A stretch of 64,000 nt of DNA from Thelonectria olida. Lineage: Eukaryota > Ascomycota > Sordariomycetes > Hypocreales > Nectriaceae. The translations under genes and the position numbers were made by a program. The notes under the pieces are model-generated. The model did not search any database and was not told the origin of the DNA. It saw only the letters and a list, made by a program, of their open reading frames with translations. Location: NCBI GenBank assembly GCA_020736575.1, contig JAGPYM010000002.1, positions 1,364,001-1,428,000 on the forward strand, written 5' to 3'. Of this stretch, positions 13,322-25,151 are shown one piece after another (the first letter of the stretch is position 1; each line of letters begins with the position of its first letter).

Positions 13322-14596
13322 ATGCGCAGTCCATTGTCATCACCTCTGGCGGCCATCCCGACATCCTTCCCTCGATCGCTCTCTGTCCGACGACTGGCAT
13401 GGCGGCCCTGCCGTGAGAGGAGGTTTGCTTCGGCTGCACCACCACTCTTCTCTCCGGACACGACTTCTCTTCCCGTTCTACCCTTTCGATTTGAAACTGG
13501 AACTGCCCTATTTGCAAAGCGACAGCCCCGCCCGTTCCCGCCGCCGTTCCTCTCCCCGCCATCGGCGTCTTTCTCAGATCCTCTTAGCACACATCACCGG
13601 AGTCGCGATCGTCGCGCTTTTGTCAACGGCCATCTCATTAGAGGCCGAACCAACGGCGACGATGCTGTTTTCGCGAGCGATTATTTCATTTGCGCAAACG
13701 ACGGAGTGGGAGCGTGGGCTACACGACCTCGGGGCCATGCTGGGTAAGCCGGCCGGAACTTGTCCGAGGTTATTCACACTCTTGCTAATCCCGGTTATAG
13801 ACTCTGGTCACGATTAATTTTGCATTTCTGGGCAACTGCAATTGACGAGGAAATCGCTCAATTTCTTGCTGGCAAGCGAAGTGGTGAACCCGATCCTATC
13901 ACCACCTTACAAACCGCCTTCGAACAGACTCTCGAGGCCACGGTATCTCATGACTGTTTAGGAACCACGACAACTTGCGGGGCTCAGCTGCATTTCAAAA
14001 TCAGCCCAGAAGATGTGGCCCGACAAAACCCGTCACCTTTACTCTTTGTCACGAATCTCGGGGACTGCAAGGTCTTGGTAGTTAGACCTAAATACGAGCA
14101 GAACAAGCAGGTGATATATCGGACCAAAGAGCAATGGCACTGGTTTGACTGCCCGCGCCAACTCGGGACAAATAGCCCCGACACTCCGAGAGAAAACGCT
14201 GTGCTGGACAAAGTGGACCTGGAAGTGGGCGACATCGTTCTCGCAATGAGCGACGGCGTTACGGACAATTTGTGGGAGCATGAAATCGTCTCGACGGTGC
14301 TCAAGAGTGTTCAAGAATGGGAGTCGGGCCAAGAGTCTGACGCTCACGAAGATCGTACAGGAGGGAGAAATGGGGGGATGGACGCAGCTGCACGGGATCT
14401 CGTCGCCGCCGCGACAAAGATTGCCAAGGATCCTTTCGCTGAGAGTCCGTTCATGGAGCATGCGATTGAAGAAGGCTTGGCGAGCGAGGGTGGTAAGTAC
14501 GCAATCCTCGAGGCTATGGAAAATTCTAATGAATTAGCAGGGAAACTTGATGATATTAGCGTTGTTGCTGCGCTTTGCGTGAAAAACGATAGTTGA
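13322..14596 (+). CDS. PTC7: Ptc7/Azr1-type mitochondrial PP2C protein phosphatase
   Basis: Metal-dependent Ser/Thr phosphatase of the PPM/PP2C family; yeast Ptc7 acts in mitochondria, including on coenzyme Q biosynthesis. Exons 13322-13743, 13801-14492 and 14541-14596 give 389 residues. The N-terminus is Arg/Ser/Ala-rich with few acids (RRLAWRPCRERRFASAA), as in a mitochondrial presequence. PP2C motifs: NGDDA at 111-115, DGVGAW at 127-132, NLGDCKVLVV in the middle, AMSDGVTDNLWEHE, and LDDISVVAALC at the C-terminus. I begin at the ATG at 13322; the frame is open further upstream only from a GTG. The second intron is only 48 nt, in frame and stop-free, so retention would insert 16 residues. 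Removing it restores the contiguous family motif SEGGKLDDISVV, which is why I call it an intron. Confidence 0.9.
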
Positions 14597-15061
14597 GGCT
14601 GAACGACACGACGCTTCACAGATTCGAAGATTCGATTAAATGGTGAACCTCACCGACGAGACGAGGTGGAGTCTGGGGTATTATGGGAAAAATCATGACA
14701 CGCATACAAGGCCAAATCAGACGGCCAAGTTTTATACAAGATTCGAGAGTTAATTGTCGCATATATGGCGGGTTTGTTTATAGAGACTGGCACCAAGATG
14801 ACATGACATACACATGCATCATAGGTAGTAATGACTGGGATGAGGATGGAGCTGTGGGATGCACCCATGACTTCCATGAGATCCATCACCCATGATGGCG
14901 GGCCAGTGGGGCAGCCGGTGGGTTAGTCTTATCGCACGTGCCGATGGGTCTGATAAGAAATTTATTTTATGGCGCCAATCTTTTGCATCTCAACCTCCAG
15001 TGTCGCAGCTTGATTCTAGTTGCAGTGAAAACAACACACTGCTAGCCCGCTCGAATTCAAT
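14597..15061. promoter_or_regulatory. PTC7 3' flank and UTP23 promoter region
   Basis: Both neighbours are on the plus strand. Near 14924-14940 lies TAGTCTTATCG followed directly by CACGTG, 122-138 bp before the UTP23 ATG. The same 11-mer occurs before PWP1 at 54795-54805. No TATA box or gene was seen. The regulatory role is inference only. Confidence 0.35.
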
Positions 15062-16083
15062 ATGAGAGGAAAGAGGTCCAAGCAATACCGGAAGCTCATG
15101 GAGCAATTCTCCATGACCTTCGGGTTCCGTGAGCCTTACCAGGTCCTAGGTTTGTTATGCTTTCGCATTCAACCAACCGCTTCATGCTAATTCTCTTTCA
15201 GTGGACGCAGAGATGGTCAAAGACTCGTGTCGATTCAAAATGGACTTGGAACCTGCTTTGTCGAGAACGGTTCATGGCAAAGTCAAGCCAAGTACGCAAA
15301 CCTCAGCGCCCCGTCTTCGTCAGTGCTAATTCTTGAGCAGTGATCACCCAATGCGAGATTCGAAAGCTATACGCGCAAAAGAACGAACCGGGCGTCAAAG
15401 AAGCGATTGACGCAGCCAAGACACTAGAGCGACGACGTTGCGGCCATCATCCCGACGACTACCCCGAACCCTTGGGCACGGAAGAGTGCTTGCAATCAGT
15501 AGTCGACCCCAAGCACTCAGGCAGCAACAAGCACCGTTATGTGGTCGCGAGCCAGGATCAAAGTGTCCGAAAAATGTTGCGAGGAATCAAAGGCGTTCCC
15601 TTGATCTATATCAAACGAAGTGTAATGATCCTTGAACCCATGGCAGATGAGAGTGTTCAGCTTCGAGCCCGTGAGGAGAGGAGCAAGTTCCGCGCTGAAA
15701 TCAGGGGCGCTTTGGGCAAGAGGAAGCGAGAGGAGGACAACGACGACGACGACAGCGATGATGAAAAGGACAATGTCGACGTGGACAAGAAGGAAACTAA
15801 GCCTACCAAGGCAAAACAGGGCGAAGAGAATAAGACAAAGAAGAAATCGTATGGGCCAAAGGGGCCAAATCCGCTGGCCGTCCAAAAGGCCAAAAAGCAA
15901 CAGCAAAAAGGCCAGCAACAGCAAGGTCAACCTCAGAAGGCCGCGGAGTCAGAGCAGAAAGAGAATGGACATGAAGGACCCGCGAAACGAAAGAGACGAC
16001 GAAGGGCCAAGCCGAGCACAGCAGCAGGGCAAGACAAAACCGCAGCAGTTCCTGTTGAGGCTGAAGCCAGCGCGGAGAGTTGA
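15062..16083 (+). CDS. UTP23: rRNA-processing protein UTP23 (PIN-like, SSU processome)
   Basis: Nucleolar factor needed for early pre-rRNA cleavage and 18S rRNA production, associated with snR30. Exons 15062-15149, 15202-15291 and 15341-16083 give 306 residues. Both introns (52 and 49 bp) are GT-AG and the splice phases are unambiguous. The N-terminus MRGKRSKQYRKLMEQF is the family signature, followed by a degenerate PIN-like fold with VDAEMVKDSCRFKMDL. A zinc-binding set of Cys and His is visible in RRCGHHP and EECLQSVV, and the YVVASQD and GVPLIYIKRSVMILEP strands of the PIN fold follow. From residue about 180 on the tail is highly charged (acidic D/E run, then Lys/Gln-rich), typical of nucleolar proteins. 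Only one PIN acidic residue is obvious, in keeping with Utp23 being thought catalytically inactive in yeast. Confidence 0.95.
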
Positions 16084-17202
16084 AAGTCAAGATATCCGAG
16101 CATAAGGGGAGGGGGAACATTTACAGCATGGCGCATTGAGGATAATCAAAAGCTACTTACTTGTATTTAGTTAGATGAGGGACAAAATGTTATCGCAATA
16201 CCCCAATGAACAGCAGACGATTCAAGACAAGTGCATCAAGTCTTGGGAGCTTGTGTGATATTGATGCCACTAGGTGTTCCATATTGAGCCGGTAGTGTCC
16301 TCATGATATCAGTCGAGGGATCAAAACCCATTGGTTTCTCAGCACGTCTCATTCGACGTAAGGTATGTGAAGGTTAAGACTACTCCAGAAGATGCTGGTA
16401 TGGAACCGTTAAAACTAGACCCGCCAAATCTTGTGCCAGGTACCAAGACGGACGCGCATGAGCCACATGAGAGCCGATGAACGTGCTAAAGCTCCAAGTC
16501 GACGAACCCCCACCTCACCGAGCCTGGCCCTGGACAATGGGAGTTGACGGGCTCCCTTCTTTCTCCCTGGACAGATGACAATGCGTAGAGCCCACTTGAC
16601 GAATCCACTATCGTCAGGTGAGGCCATGACGGCTTTAATTAATGGAAAGCCCCTGGAGGCATGTCCAACTGCCCGCAGTCACAAGCCACTGATGAAGTGT
16701 GCGCGCAGTGCGGTACGTACCCGCAGAGCCGGCCGCCCACCACCGTACCCGTCATGGGCCCACCCCACCTCTAATGTCAAGTCATCTTAGTTGTCATCCC
16801 GCCGCAATTCAACGAGGTTTCCACGACACACGAGAGGAGGAGTAAGTTACGTTGACCATTCGTTCGCTTTTTTCTTTTCACCACCCGGCTCAGCCCCCTT
16901 CGAGTCAACGGCCACTACTTTTTCAATGTCCACATGACCGTTTCTGCATCTCTTTGCATCACTTGATTCAGCTTCTTTACTTCCGTCTCAAGAGGCCTGC
17001 GAGCCAGGTCATCTAGTCCAGGGGCCAGGGTCCATCCGCAACACACAGAAGGTCACAGGCCCCCGGCCCATCCCAACGCCCTCAGCATCACGTTCCGCCC
17101 GCCCCTTAAACTTGTTGTCCAAGGGAGAGACGGGCGTCGCGCCAAGCAGTCAATTCCAGTAATTCGCACCATCGACTGTGACGCCATCCTGCGAGAACCA
17201 TC
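16084..17202. other. Intergenic: UTP23 3' flank and promoter of the DUF726 gene
   Basis: No gene is seen. The plus strand has no ATG from about 16937 to the start at 17203, as expected for a short untranslated leader. Pyrimidine-rich tracts lie at 16860-16990. No TATA box was recognised. Confidence 0.5.
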
Positions 17203-20200
17203 ATGGCTGCGCAAGCCGTCGAGGTCGACGACTTTGGCCTGCCCATCAGGCGGTATGCTACGCCCAAGAACGATCCTCCTGTCGATCAAGATGTCAAAGA
17301 CAAGGACGCCTCCAAAGTAGACAAGGATTCTAGCGGAAGCAAGGAAACGAAAACCACCAAAGACAGTGCCTCCGTTCCTACCGAAGAAACGGTCACGAAG
17401 CCAGACAGCACCGACAAACTCGAACATGTCCAGACTGAACAACCGGAGCCCCAAGCTCCCGCCCCTCCGAAAGAGGACGCCGTGCAAGAGTCGACAACAC
17501 CGAAAGACACCAAGCCCTTGGAGATACCCGAGGAGAAAATTGACCAAAAATCTGACGAGAAGCCTGAAGAGAAGCCTGAGGAGAAACCCAAGCTGCCAAA
17601 CACCGAACCTGGCCACGCTAACTCGACATCACCCCTGGATACTCCAAGGCCAGAGGTCAAGGCGACAGAACCTTTGAAACAGAATCCCACTCCCGATACT
17701 GAGCCTCCGGTCGAGCCACCAAAGTCTTCCCAACCCGACAATACGAAATCGATGACGGAAAGCACGGAAAAGGTGGCGCATAAGCGTGAGACGAGTGACC
17801 TCACCGGGGAACAACGAGTTGGTGTTTCCGAATACTCACATCAACGAATTTCGATGGCCGACGATGATAAAGACAAAAAAGAAGACGACTGGCAAGAGAT
17901 GCCATCTTACGCCAGATATGACATGTACGATGATGACGACCGGCTAATCGCCAAAGAATTCAATGCCGACGATGAGGAGAAGTATGGATACGCCGGACTG
18001 GGCGGAGCGGGCAAAGGGTACACCAGAGTATTAATGGACGATGACGCCGAATCTGCCACGAGCATGGATGAAAACACGCAATATCTATTTAAGCAGACTA
18101 ATGGAACGAGCGCGGCAGTTGAAGACGAAGAGGGCAGAGATGCCATAGCTCAGATGCAGGCCACCAAAGATCTCTTGACGGAAGGCCAGAGAATTGCATA
18201 CGTCGGCGTGGTACGGTTGGAGATTGTCAACATGGTGAAGGCCGAGGAGGACTTGGAAAAGACCAAAAAGACAAAGAAGGATACGGCCATGTGCGCCGAG
18301 GCCATGAAGATGTGGGGGCAAAAGATGATGATCAGGTTGTACGCGCATATGGATATCAGCGAGGCTGAGCAGATCATGATTGAGCAGCTTGCGGAACACG
18401 GAGTAATGCCTGCGGACCTTACACCTGCCCTCAGTATCAACTCACGGGTCCAAAATCCCATGGCCGACAATAGTTCATCCACTCGATCATCCTTGGCAAG
18501 TCCTCGACTCGATGAGAAGCCTGCTGAAGCACCGCCGCCATACGAGGCACTGGATGGAGAGGAGCTCCCCGAGGTCAAAACTCCTTCCCAGTTGCCCACG
18601 ACGGACAAAATCGACATTGACCTTAGGTGGACAATCCTCTGCGATCTATTCCTCATCTTAATTGCAGATTCCGTCTACGACTCACGATCCCGAGTTCTCT
18701 TGGAACGAGTCGGCAAGAGCCTTGAAATCACCTGGGTCGATATTTGTCGGTTTGAGAAGAAGGTTACGGATGCCCTTGAAATGCAGCAGGCCGCTGAAAA
18801 GGAGAACTGGAACGAGGACGAGCACATGGAGACCCGGAGGAAGCAGGCACTGAAGAGACGATATGTTATGATGGGTTTGGCGACCGTAGGCGGTGGCCTT
18901 GTCATCGGTCTCTCCGCTGGTCTGCTCGCCCCTGTCATCGGCGCTGGCCTGGCAACTGGATTGACAGCCATTGGTGTGACGGGCACGAGCAGCTTCCTGG
19001 GCGGTGTCGGCGGTGCCGCCATCATCACATCGGGTGCTGCTGCATCAGGAAGTATCATCGGAGGCAGGGCAGCCGATCGACGCACTGGTGCTGTCAGGAC
19101 TTTTGAATACCGACCGCTGCACAATAACAAGCGTGTCAACCTCATCGTCACAATTTCGGGATGGCTGACGGGCAATGTGGATGACGTACGTTTGCCTTTC
19201 AGTACGGTAGACCCCATCATGGGGGATATCTATTCGGTGCTGTGGGAACCTGAGATGCTGCGAAGCATTGGTGACACCATCAACATCCTAGCCACCGAAG
19301 CGAGTACCATCCAATCCAGGCAATCTCTGTCGTGACCAAACATCGAGCTAATTTCTCTGCAGGCCCTCACCCAGAGTATCCAGCAAGTTCTGGGCGCAAC
19401 AATTCTCGCCGGTCTCATGTCGGCTCTTCAGCTGCCGATAGTTCTCACCAAGCTTTCGTACCTCATTGACAACCCATGGGCCGTGTCTCTGGACCGAGCC
19501 TGGTCGGCAGGAAAGATTCTTGCAGACTCGTTGCTTGAACGAAACCTGGGTACCAGACCAATCACGCTGGTCGGCTACAGTATCGGAGCTCGAGTCATTT
19601 TCTCTTGCCTTTTAGAGCTCGCCAAGAAGAGCGCATATGGAATCATCCAAAACGTCTACATGTTTGGTTCTCCCATTGTGGTAAAGAAGGACGAGTACCT
19701 GAAGGCTCGAACAGTTGTGGCGGGTCGTTTTGTGAATGCCTACAACCGGAACGACTGGATTCTTGGATACCTTTTCCGACTCACCAACGGAGGCATCCGT
19801 CGAGTTGCGGGATTGGGTCCAGTTGAGGAGTGCTCGTGGGTTGAGAACATGGATGTCACAGACTTGGTGACGGGACACATGGACTACCGAACCCAGATGC
19901 CATCTCTACTTATCAGGTGTGGATGGTCAGTGGAGAGTGAGGAGTTTGCTGAGATTGAGGATCCAGATCCAGAGAACCACAAGGAGCGGCAGAGAGAGCT
20001 CATCAACGAGATTGAGGAGGCGCGCAAGAAGCTTGAGCAGGAGGGTAACGCGAGCAAGACCAGCCGCTTCAGTCTCTTTGGACGCAGGAAGAAGCTGGAG
20101 AAGCAAGATTGGGAAATCTACGAAGATACGGCGGGCAAGCCAAAAACTGAAAAGAATGACGAGAAGGAACAAAGTAATGAGACCAGGAACCAAGGGGTGC

Positions 20201-20736
20201 TTTTCGACGTTGATGCCATTCGGGCAGAGATTGCCAGAGATGCCAACAAACACTATGACGCCCCAGAGGAGGACTTCCAAGTGAGGGAAATCAAGTCGAC
20301 GCTTCCGCCGATGAGACTGGATTTATCATCACATCCACCATCGCCATCGCCGTCCCCGTCGTACTTTGGGTCTCGGAACAGCGACGCGCTGTCGGGACGA
20401 GCTTCACATGACACCAGGATTTCCCGAGAGCCATCGCCCAGCTTCGCTTCCCCGAGTTACACCAAGCAAGGCAATCGACCACCAGACTATGGTCGACCAC
20501 CAGACTATGGCTCGGCGCCACAAGATGGTGGGATCCAAATGACGTTTGACACGTTTGAAGATTCGAAGCCACCACCTGCGGTACCACCCAAAGACTCAGA
20601 GCCTTCCAGTGCAGTAAGCCGCCCGGAGTTCAAGACATCGCAGACCATGCCCACGATGACACTCCACGATCCGTGGGGCGACCCAGACGACGATGACTTT
20701 GGCAAAGAGAAGGAGATTTCAATGACATTTGCATGA
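17203..20736 (+). CDS. DUF726 (Mil1/TMCO4-like) membrane alpha/beta-hydrolase-fold protein
   Basis: Homologue of yeast Mil1 (YFL034W), which interacts with an AP-1R clathrin adaptor, and of animal TMCO4. Exons 17203-19299 and 19363-20736 give 1156 residues. The first 250 residues are Pro/Glu/Lys-rich and disordered, starting with a conserved DDFGLPIRR. A hydrophobic Gly/Ala-rich block at about 556-624 is likely membrane-embedded. The hydrolase part has ITISGW-like and DVRLPFSTVDP strands and a nucleophile elbow GYSIG at 770-774 with Ser772, followed by MFGSP. The C-terminus is a charged coiled-coil-like stretch then Ser/Pro-rich. The only intron joins correctly with a GC donor (GCGAGT, 19300-19305); the nearby GT at 19304 would shift the frame and destroy the conserved LTQSIQQ continuation. 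Substrate unknown; lipase activity is not shown for the family. Confidence 0.9.
19300..19362 (+). other. GC-AG intron in the DUF726 gene
   Basis: 63-nt intron with donor GCGAGT, branch-like GCTAAT and acceptor CTGCAG. The GC donor keeps the positions after GC at consensus. It is the only donor here that gives phase 0 and an uninterrupted conserved protein. Retention introduces a TGA stop at 19333-19335. Confidence 0.75.
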
Positions 20737-23700
20737 AACCCCTCGAGGGATGGGAACAGGAATAGAAGATCCGAGAGTTATTCGTCCCGCGGCGATGAAG
20801 GCGGAAAAGATAGTAGTGGTGCATTTTGGGTGGCATTGACGGGCGTTTTTGATAAATGACCTTGAGCCTTGGTGTGACTCTGGCATTGGCGGGGGTTAAC
20901 ATGCGTGGTGTGTATTTTTGGATTCTTTTTAGATGCAACAGGGAAAGAAACTGCGTCGAGATCCAGGCATGGGTACATATTTGGGGTCATGCAGAGAGCG
21001 CATGAGCAGACGGGAGAGCAGACGGGAGGAGTGCTTCTTTGGTGCACCTAAGAATACCTACAGCTATATATACGTATGTCGGTCGGTACGTGGCTTCTGG
21101 AGTACAGGCATGCAATGCACCGACACGACCATGTTGACACAAAGCAAAGACAAGATGGGTCTTCTTCATGAATGTGCCATGGAGTTGATGACTTGGTATG
21201 AAGCTCACCACGCCGCACAAGGGAGACGCAACAGCTTTAGCCAACCAAGCCAACGACCAGGTCGGCTGGTCCCACGACATAAGTCAAGACGGGAAGCAAC
21301 CGTGGCCGATGTCACATTCGGACATGTGTGTAGGGTAGGACCATTTGCAACACGACCCAAAGGATGGACGGGTATTCGCACAGCCGAGCAACGGCGGAGG
21401 AAGTCAGTGTCCCAGACGGTGATTCGACGCATCGTACCGAAGAGTCGAGGGGTATACCACCAAAAATCATGGAGGTTCTTGTTCTCCTCTAAAATTCTAT
21501 AAATGCAACACGAACTGACCCATGGTTTGACTTGGGCGATTCGCTGGCCTTCAATGTGACCTGGACAGATGAGGAACCAACAACGGCGGCAAGGGTTTGA
21601 GATGGACAGAGGACCCAATCTCGGCGACCTGCAGGGCCGAGTCTTCCAAACGGTTGCGGAATGACAGGTCTTTCCAATGGAGGACGTCCGAGTTGACGAT
21701 GTCCTCCTCCGTGGTGTTTACTCGGTGATGGACAGTGGCAACTGCGTATCTACCAACGTATCATGTACAAAGTAACAAGGTTTTATACTCGGACGGGAAG
21801 GAGGAGGAACGAATGTTTAAAAAAAGAACAGAGGCAATTGGCATTTCATGTCGTCGGCTTCCTCTCATTCGCTAGTCGCGATGCACCCGTCCAACTGTGG
21901 CTCTCTTCTCGATCCTCTGGAGCCAACTCCGCCACCACATGTCTTGTTCCATTTTGCATGTTGGGTTGGGATCTGACATATTTTTTTTTCTTTTCCACTG
22001 CCACAGGCTTACGGTGCATTTGTCTTGCAATCGGGCTGCCACACAGTACGAATACATCCACGGTGGTGGTACACGGACTCTACAGTTGTATTGCCGCACC
22101 AGGACGAGACCATCAACCACATAGGACCTTTTTGGGGGCCAATCCCATCTTCTCTTTTCTCCTCTCGACCCCTCCTCTGGCGCTGTTGCCGGGCTATTGA
22201 GGATATCATGTGAGGGAGAGCCCAAGCTGCGTCTTCTGGAAAGCCTATTGCCGTGGCCGTGCCGTCGTATTCTCAGCGCGGAACACGTGCCGTCAGCACA
22301 GTTGGGGCGATGAGGCTTATGGGTGGCGCTACGCAAGAATTGAGTCGAGTCGAGGTCAAGGGTTAACGGATTGACCGACGGATTCGTGCATGAGAAGAAT
22401 GGCAAGTTGAATCGAAAGGTAGCATCAGCCGCGGAATTTGCATCGTGGGAGTAAGCAAGGGTCAATCTGTTCCTGGATGGGCAAGGTGGACTTTGGGCGC
22501 GGGAGGAGAGCGCTATCGTGCGAATAGGGGGAGAGACACACGGTAGCAGACCAGCTCGTTAACATGTAACACAACACAAATGTACACACACAAGGGCGGC
22601 ACATGGGATGGACGAGGAGGACAAGGGTCTTTTCGAGTTGGTGGTGCTGCTGTCAGCCGCAGCAGAGAGTGCCCACATTTCTTGGGGCCCTGCTTCGGCT
22701 GGTTGGAGGGATGGAGTCTCATAGGGCCGTAGGGCCAGTAGGGCAGGAAATTAAATGGAGCCACCTAAATGGAGGGATTGGGGAGAGGTGAGCACTGCCA
22801 CCTCAAGTGTGGTTTTTTGTTCTTTCGGGCTGTTTGGTAAAGCATTGAGAATATTCCGACTGGAACCAATAAGTGATCAACTACAAGAAGAAACATGGGC
22901 TCTTCTATGGACGAACACATTGCATTGCATTGAGTTGCCTTGTATCTGCCCTGCACTCCTCATCCCTTGTCCATCCAACTCCATCCACATCTCTCGGCTG
23001 TCTCCAAAGTCATCCTTGGGCTGACGAGGCCGGCATCTATATATACCCACGCCCACACCCCCACCCCGAAAAGAGGACAGTGCGCGCATATAGTCAAATA
23101 CCTCTCAGTGTCTCTGCCTCTGGCTGACGGCGAGGTGTTTTCTTCTTCTTCTTCTCGCCTTCTAGCTACCCTGAGCAACAAACTAGGGTGTGTCTGATGA
23201 GCGACTCCGTCTTACATGCAGTCCAGGGCCCTCCACCATACTATGGACAGGACCAGACAGGCAAGGGCCGGGCGGGCATCAAATATTGGGGCAACGAAGG
23301 GCGAGACGCTGAGCTGGAGATGGAACATGCATGCGGTGCGTTTGTGTGTTGCGTGCGTGCACCTGCGAATGCACGTACGACGGGCGCAAATCCTGCGGGT
23401 GATGACCTGCGATACCTACAGTCTCATTCTTATTCAACCAAGCCTTAGAGTACCTACTTTGTACAGTGCGCGGCCGTGTCCGAGCTGAATGTCGCTCCCA
23501 GGAAACTAACCCCAGACCGGCCGAGGCGTCCCTTTCAACTAAGCCGTAGCCCAGCCCAGTGCAGTCCAGCCCCAAGCCCAATGGGCACTTCGTAAAAACG
23601 TAAGCTCTGTCAGGTCTCTTGCGCGCTTTGCAGGGAGAGAAAATACGCCGAGTTACTCAGGCAGACAGACAGACCAAGCAAGTCCGACCAAACCACCCCG

Positions 23701-24320
23701 TGCTAGCGCTCTTGGTGTTTCCGCAGCAAGGGCAAGGCCGATCTTTCGCTGGCTCTGACTGGCTCCTTCCTCCTCCAACGGGCTTACTGACTGGGGCCCC
23801 CCCCCTTGTGCATGGTCCATCCTTCCTTTCAGGTGCCCCGTCCTTCCCTTCGCACTTTCCCCGGCTTCCCTTGTCCTGCCCCCGTTACCGTAGCCCGTGG
23901 CAGACTCGCAGTAGTCCGTAGGCCGTAGCCCGCGCCAGAGTAAGCCCGTCTCAGCAGAGAGTGCCTACCTGCGCTTTGCTTTTCGTCTCACCACGGCACG
24001 AATCCTACAACCCGACCCTTTCACACTTCACCACCGCCAGTTTGCCTGGGTCCTGCGAGTTGTCGACTCTCAGTCTGCTTCTTCCTCGCCGGAGTTGACG
24101 ACAATCGACGACAACCACCATCGCTTAATTCACTCCCCGCTAACACACCCATCCCGTACGTACATAACGACTTAGACCGACTACCGCCCACCAGCTACGC
24201 GCCCAACCGGCTGACCCTTACGAAAGTGATACCGAAAGAAATCTCGCCAGCCTCATCAATCTGAAAAACAACCAAAATTCCCATCAAACTCGCCACCGTA
24301 GGCCTCGAATTAATTGCTCC
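20737..24320. other. 3.6-kb intergenic space with the leader of the next gene
   Basis: No gene is supported. The plus strand is ATG-free from 23815 to 24320 (506 nt) and rich in C and T, consistent with the untranslated leader of the gene starting at 24321. TATATATA-like stretches occur near 21063 and 23036 but cannot be tied to a transcript. The remainder has only short open frames on both strands. Confidence 0.5.
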
Positions 24321-25151
24321 ATGGATAGAGTGGCCGCCAACATGAACTTGGGGATGGCACGGGCCGAGGGCGTCGACCGTGGTGTTGTCAATATGAATAT
24401 TCAGCACAAGGATTCAGTGGACTTCTCCTCAGCCTTCAACAATCTTGCCGATGGGGGCAGCGATGACGGCGGCGGAAACGGCAATAATGAGACCGGAAGA
24501 GGCGGCGTACAAACCATCATTCCTGATCCTGCTGGGACGACTTCTGTCACGAACTCGGGTGCGACCTCGACTGCTGCTGCTAGCCAGAGCGGTAACAATA
24601 ACGATAACGTGGGCGTGGATACATCGGTGCCTACTAGCACTGCGGCGGATACTGCTGCCCCTTCCGCAACTTCCCAAAGCAAGAGCAGCGGCGGCGGCAT
24701 CGGCACCGGTGCTATTGTCGGAATTGTTGTCGGCGTCGTAGGCGGTCTTCTCCTCATTGGCGCCGTTGCCTTCTTCATCCTACGAAAACGTCGCCAGAAG
24801 AAGAGTGCCGCTGGATATGATGGTGCCGACCCTGCCAACACTTACATGGTCGACAAAGAAACCCAAGGCCGCGCCACCGACTCCCCCAACTCACCCTACA
24901 CGGACGAAAACCAGACCCGGAGTGTTCCCATGGAGCACGTTACTCGCGACGAGCCTCCTGCTGGTATCGCCCGAACGTCGACCTCACTCTCTCAAGGCCG
25001 CGGCGGCACCAGTGGCGCCCAGACTCCCCAGGGAGTGTCATCCAACGTTGCTCATCTTGTGGAAGACGGTATGACGGCCGACGAGATTAGGAGGCTGGAG
25101 GAAGAGGAACGACAGCTGGACGACGAGATTGAGCGCGCAGCGAGACGGTAA
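24321..25151 (+). CDS. Single-pass membrane protein with Ser/Thr/Gly-rich ectodomain, function unknown
   Basis: Intronless 276-residue protein. Residues 1-45 are mildly charged with no classical signal peptide. Residues about 46-125 are Gly/Asn/Ser/Thr/Ala-rich, likely O-glycosylated or disordered. A single strong transmembrane segment at about 128-150 (GAIVGIVVGVVGGLLLIGAV) is followed at once by RKRRQKK, placing the C-terminus in the cytosol by the positive-inside rule. The tail has a Thr/Ser-rich stretch and ends in a Glu/Arg-rich helix (DEIRRLEEEERQ). The layout resembles fungal wall-stress sensor-like and Mid2-like proteins, but it lacks a visible signal peptide and WSC cysteines, so I name no family. 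The start is supported by a 506-nt ATG-free leader. An unrecognised upstream exon carrying a signal peptide is possible. Confidence 0.8.
   Translation: MDRVAANMNLGMARAEGVDRGVVNMNIQHKDSVDFSSAFNNLADGGSDDGGGNGNNETGRGGVQTIIPDPAGTTSVTNSGATSTAAASQSGNNNDNVGVDTSVPTSTAADTAAPSATSQSKSSGGGIGTGAIVGIVVGVVGGLLLIGAVAFFILRKRRQKKSAAGYDGADPANTYMVDKETQGRATDSPNSPYTDENQTRSVPMEHVTRDEPPAGIARTSTSLSQGRGGTSGAQTPQGVSSNVAHLVEDGMTADEIRRLEEEERQLDDEIERAARR

Noticed and set aside
19304..19362. GT-AG intron using GTACCA at 19304 in the DUF726 gene
   Set aside because: It leaves the downstream exon in the wrong frame and loses the conserved LTQSIQQ segment; the GC donor at 19300 is in phase.
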